In this document: in pieces, positions 6,564 to 6,978 of the stretch
How positions within the stretch are numbered: position 1 is the first letter of the stretch
How the letters are laid out: each line of letters begins with the position of its first letter
NCBI GenBank assembly: GCA_028288905.1
Contig: JAQGHJ010000938.1
Span: 1-6,978, forward strand
Origin: Phycisphaerales bacterium
Lineage (GTDB): Bacteria; Planctomycetota; Phycisphaerae; Tepidisphaerales; Tepidisphaeraceae
Length of the DNA: 6,978 nucleotides
Direction: 5' to 3'
Program-made: the position numbers and the translations under genes
Notes under the pieces: generated by a model
The model's database searches: none
What the model saw: only the letters and a program-made list of their open reading frames with translations
What the model was told of the DNA's origin: nothing

Positions 6564-6978
6564 TTACTTGCTTTTGCCGGTGTCGGCCCGGGCCCACGTC
6601 TTGAACGCCATCACCGCCTTGCCGTCGCCCGTGCCAAGTTCGAGCCGCGGGTCGCCGTTGTCGGCCCGACCGATCCGGAACGTTCGGACGTCCGATTGCT
6701 TCTTCACCTCGTCGTCGGTCATCGGGCGGTCGTAGTTGTTCTTGGCCACCCGGCTGTCGGTCACCTTGTACTTCCCCTTGGCGGCCGTCAGCGTGACGAC
6801 TCCCTTGGCGGCGTCGAAGTCGGCCGTGCCGTACGCCTCGGTCCAGGTCGTCAGCACCCAACCGTAGTTGTTCACGGAGATCAGGGTGTACTGCTTGTAC
6901 GACCCGTCGGCCGCGAACTCGAAGAACGAGCCGAGCGAGCGGGCGCTGCCGACGTATCGACCGGACTGAACGTCGTGC
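6564..6978 (-). CDS. Unrecognised protein, C-terminal 137 residues (N-terminus beyond right edge)
   Basis: The minus-strand frame is open from the right edge to the TAA at 6564-6566. The visible part begins HDVQSGRYVGSARSLGSFFE and continues with AADGSYKQYTLISVNNYGW, TWTEAYGTADFD, GVVTLTAAKGKYKVTDSR and YDRPMTDDEVKK, ending TGKSK. I do not recognise a named family. The alternation of short polar turns with aromatic and beta-prone segments, together with the FEFAADGSYKQYT pattern, suggests a small beta-rich, lipocalin-like fold of the sort seen in secreted proteins of unknown function; this is inference. The GTG at 6875 is not taken as the start, because convincing coding sequence continues upstream of it without a stop. 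Codon use matches the neighbours. The gene is convergent with the chelatase gene, 52 bases away. Confidence 0.75.
   Translation of the reverse strand, partial: HDVQSGRYVGSARSLGSFFEFAADGSYKQYTLISVNNYGWVLTTWTEAYGTADFDAAKGVVTLTAAKGKYKVTDSRVAKNNYDRPMTDDEVKKQSDVRTFRIGRADNGDPRLELGTGDGKAVMAFKTWARADTGKSK

Noticed and set aside
6564..6875. A 103-residue gene starting at GTG 6875
   Set aside because: The same frame continues upstream without a stop to the window edge with plausible protein sequence, so this is the end of a longer gene.

Overview
The window is GC-rich bacterial DNA. Third codon positions are almost all G or C, and Shine-Dalgarno signals are weak or absent. It holds four protein genes, two of them cut by the window edges, and three conspicuous imperfect palindromic elements with mutually unrelated sequences. 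GC richness, secreted proteins with PDZ tails, SD-poor starts and this style of dispersed palindromic element all suggest a planctomycete, probably Gemmata-like. That placement is inference; there is no rRNA or other phylogenetic marker here.

Layout. (1) Positions 1-3580, minus strand: a very long open frame, cut by the left edge, encoding a single-chain 5-oxoprolinase/hydantoinase in which a HyuA-type ATP-binding half is fused to a HyuB-type half. Two palindromic elements sit inside this frame without breaking it. One (2793-2893) lies within the HyuA half and the other (1433-1511) lies exactly in the HyuA-HyuB linker. (2) Positions 3581-3780: a divergent intergenic region with a candidate promoter for the plus-strand gene, placed so that its mRNA would be leaderless or nearly so. 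(3) Positions 3781-5763, plus strand: an exported M28-family zinc aminopeptidase with a PA-type insert and a C-terminal PDZ domain. (4) Positions 5764-5920: a gap filled almost entirely by a third palindromic element, whose right arm ends at the base before the next start codon. (5) Positions 5921-6511, plus strand: a CbiX/SirB-type sirohydrochlorin chelatase with a cysteine-containing C-terminal extension. (6) Positions 6512-6563: a short convergent gap with a GC-rich hairpin. (7) Positions 6564-6978, minus strand: the C-terminal part of an unrecognised protein that runs off the right edge.

The genes do not form an obvious pathway. The peptidase and the 5-oxoprolinase could both serve peptide and amino-acid salvage (external peptide hydrolysis, and recycling of pyroglutamate to glutamate). 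The chelatase belongs to siroheme or cobalamin synthesis. The feature most worth following up is the set of three palindromic elements. They share an architecture, with arms built from short G/A-rich units facing C/T-rich units across a unique centre, but not a sequence. Two of them have become in-frame protein insertions in one enzyme.
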